A stretch of 64,000 nucleotides of DNA from Flaviflexus equikiangi. Its GTDB lineage: Bacteria > Actinomycetota > Actinomycetes > Actinomycetales > Actinomycetaceae. The notes beneath the pieces are model-generated. The model had not been told where the DNA came from and made no database searches. It worked only from the letters and a program-made list of their open reading frames with translations. Within the stretch, counting starts at the first letter, position 1, and every line of letters starts with the position of its first letter. Location of the stretch: positions 124,001 to 188,000 of the forward strand of contig NZ_CP059676.1 of NCBI RefSeq assembly GCF_014069875.1, given 5' to 3'. Shown one piece after another: positions 62,902 to 64,000 of this stretch. The translations under genes and the position numbers were made by a program.

Positions 62902-63471
62902 GTGACCGCGACACTTCCCATTGCCGTTGATGTTCTCGCCATCAGCATTCTCGTCTTTGGACTCTATTTCCCCCGGCACCGTCGCATGGACATGGCGCTC
63001 GCGTACGTGACGGTCAATGTCGGTGTTCTGGCAGTGGCGGACACTCTCGCCTCCTCCAACGTGGCGGCAGGTCTCGGCCTCGGCCTGTTCGGCGTCCTGT
63101 CGATCATCAGGCTCCGCTCCGAGGAGCTCAACCATCGCGAGATCGCCTACTACTTCGCGGCTCTCGCCATCGGCCTGATCACCGGTCTCGCGGATATCTC
63201 GCCCCTCCAGATCGGTCTCATCGGCCTCATCCTTGCCGTGATCGCGATCATCGATTCGCGGCACGTGTACCCGGTTGAGAGCCGACGCCTCGTTCTGGAT
63301 CGCGCCATGACGAGCCCTCGCGAGATCCGCGACTACGTTGAGTCTCTCTGCGGTGGACGGGTTGTGGACATGACAGTCGACGAAATCGACCTCGTCAAGG
63401 ATTCGACCACGGTTCGCGTCCACATCAAGACTGCCGTCCACCGCCGCGAATCAGTGGAGGCGGCGGCGTGA
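62902..63471 (+). CDS. DUF4956 membrane protein
   Basis: 189 residues. N-terminal half with four hydrophobic helices (IAVDVLAISILVFGLYF, MALAYVTVNVGVLAVADTLA, AAGLGLGLFGVLSIIRL, EIAYYFAALAIGLITGLADISPLQIGLIGLILAVIAII), then a soluble C-terminal domain of about 70 residues. The conserved RLRSEELNHREIAYYFAALAIG segment is diagnostic of DUF4956. The function is not established. AAGGAG precedes GTG 62902. Its stop overlaps the next gene's GTG (GTGA), so the DUF4956 and VTC proteins are made together. Confidence 0.88.
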   Translation: MTATLPIAVDVLAISILVFGLYFPRHRRMDMALAYVTVNVGVLAVADTLASSNVAAGLGLGLFGVLSIIRLRSEELNHREIAYYFAALAIGLITGLADISPLQIGLIGLILAVIAIIDSRHVYPVESRRLVLDRAMTSPREIRDYVESLCGGRVVDMTVDEIDLVKDSTTVRVHIKTAVHRRESVEAAA

Positions 63472-64000
63472 GCACCATGACAGACAACTGGGCGGCAGCA
63501 TTGCCCGGGATCAGTCTCGATGATCTGAACCGTGCAGCCGCCCGTCTCAGTCGAGTCGATCGCAAGTATCTCGTGCGAGAAGGAGATGTCGCCGGGATCC
63601 TTGCGGAGCTCTCCGATGCTCGGGTGCTCGACGTCGATGGATGCCGCTCGACGAGGTACGCTTCCCTCTACTGCGACACTCCCCAGCTCGACGCATTCCA
63701 CTTGGCGGGGCTCTGCCGCAGACGCAGGTTCAAGGTGAGAACTCGGAGCTACGAGGCAGGAGATGAGTTCCTCGAAGTGAAATGGAAGGACGGGCGGGGA
63801 GTCACCCACAAGGTGCGCCAGCCGCTGTGCGGGCCCATCACCAGCCCGCCGTCACAGCGTTTTGTGGAGACGTCTCTCGAAAACGCTGGGATTCGGTGCG
63901 CGGTCAACACGCTCGAACCCGTGCTGCAGACTGGCTATGCGCGCACCACCCTCCTCCTGCCGGGCGACGAGGCGAGAGCAACGATCGACAGTGATCTCGC
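63468..64000 (+). CDS. VTC-domain protein (polyphosphate-polymerase-like), cut by the window end
   Basis: About 177 residues of an open frame with no stop before 64000. ARLSRVDRKYLVREGDV opens the VTC fold; RYASLYCDTPQLDAFHLAG, RRRRFKVRTRSY and FLEVKWKDGRGVTHKVRQP carry the basic and acidic tunnel residues of the VTC4 polymerase core (R/K cluster and E of EVKWK). Related proteins in yeast make polyphosphate from ATP; bacterial members often sit beside DUF4956 and may do likewise. GTG 63468 overlaps the DUF4956 stop. Function is by fold homology. Confidence 0.85.
   Translation, partial: MSTMTDNWAAALPGISLDDLNRAAARLSRVDRKYLVREGDVAGILAELSDARVLDVDGCRSTRYASLYCDTPQLDAFHLAGLCRRRRFKVRTRSYEAGDEFLEVKWKDGRGVTHKVRQPLCGPITSPPSQRFVETSLENAGIRCAVNTLEPVLQTGYARTTLLLPGDEARATIDSDL

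Overview
The window is one contiguous stretch of a GC-rich (about 60 % by eye) actinobacterial chromosome. The content is mostly housekeeping, gene-dense and strongly operonic, with many 1-4 base stop/start overlaps and frequent GTG starts. Several neighbourhoods match the order known from mycobacteria and other Actinomycetia: tad pilus genes next to a DUF1998 helicase and topA-tmk-holB; lpqE-like/carD-ispD-ispF-cysS-rlmB; senX3-regX3; and SRP RNA-dnaX-recR-lysC-asd. Together with aspA-dcu and the CE1758/CE1759 flavin enzyme pair this suggests a facultative member of the Actinomycetales (Actinomycetaceae-like). The genus cannot be fixed from sequence alone. I saw no insertion sequence, phage gene or CRISPR array.

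Layout. 1-3.2 kb: end of a tad (Flp pilus) locus (tadC end, DUF4244 pilin, TadE, TadE-like), with an aldo/keto reductase on the opposite strand and a secreted SipW-type protein. 3.6-15.2 kb: DEAD/DEAH helicase, DHA2-type MFS pump, methyltransferase, topA-tmk-holB operon, lipoprotein peptidase. 15.3-20.2 kb: tRNA-Thr(CGU), MFS transporter, LLM monooxygenase/FMN reductase/MarR operon, ABM monooxygenase. 20.2-32.5 kb: aroD, a 52-residue membrane protein, gpmA, phoU divergent from senX3-regX3, LpqE-like lipoprotein, carD-ispD-ispF, UMF1-type MFS, cysS-rlmB plus two unknown genes. 32.5-43.2 kb: envelope proteins, aspA-dcu operon, PiT phosphate transporter, DoxX-like protein, divergent ligD/ku NHEJ pair, tRNA-Ser(GGA). 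43.5-50.6 kb: a candidate catabolic cluster (VOC protein, zinc-free MDR reductase, thioesterase, acyl-CoA synthetase, complete SsuABC-type ABC importer). 50.6-56.9 kb: SDR, SRP RNA, dnaX-recR, lysC-asd. 56.9-64 kb: DUF4032 kinase-like protein, UgpC/MsmK-type ATPase, Ser/Thr kinase, DsbA-like thioredoxin, tRNA-Thr(UGU), DUF4956 protein and a VTC-domain protein cut by the window end.

How parts work together. The phosphate genes (phoU, senX3-regX3, PiT) and the VTC protein suggest phosphate or polyphosphate handling, and three contiguous 11-bp repeats between phoU and senX3 look like a PHO box. The aspA-dcu operon would convert aspartate to fumarate and exchange C4-dicarboxylates. The 43.5-50.6 kb cluster would import an anionic substrate, make its CoA thioester and reduce or release it; the substrate is not evident.

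Across the window about a dozen genes start 6-7 bases after a TANNNT box with no Shine-Dalgarno sequence, which predicts leaderless transcripts. The SRP RNA shows the same box-to-start distance. Three convergent gene pairs end on a shared CTAG that supplies the TAG stop of both genes.
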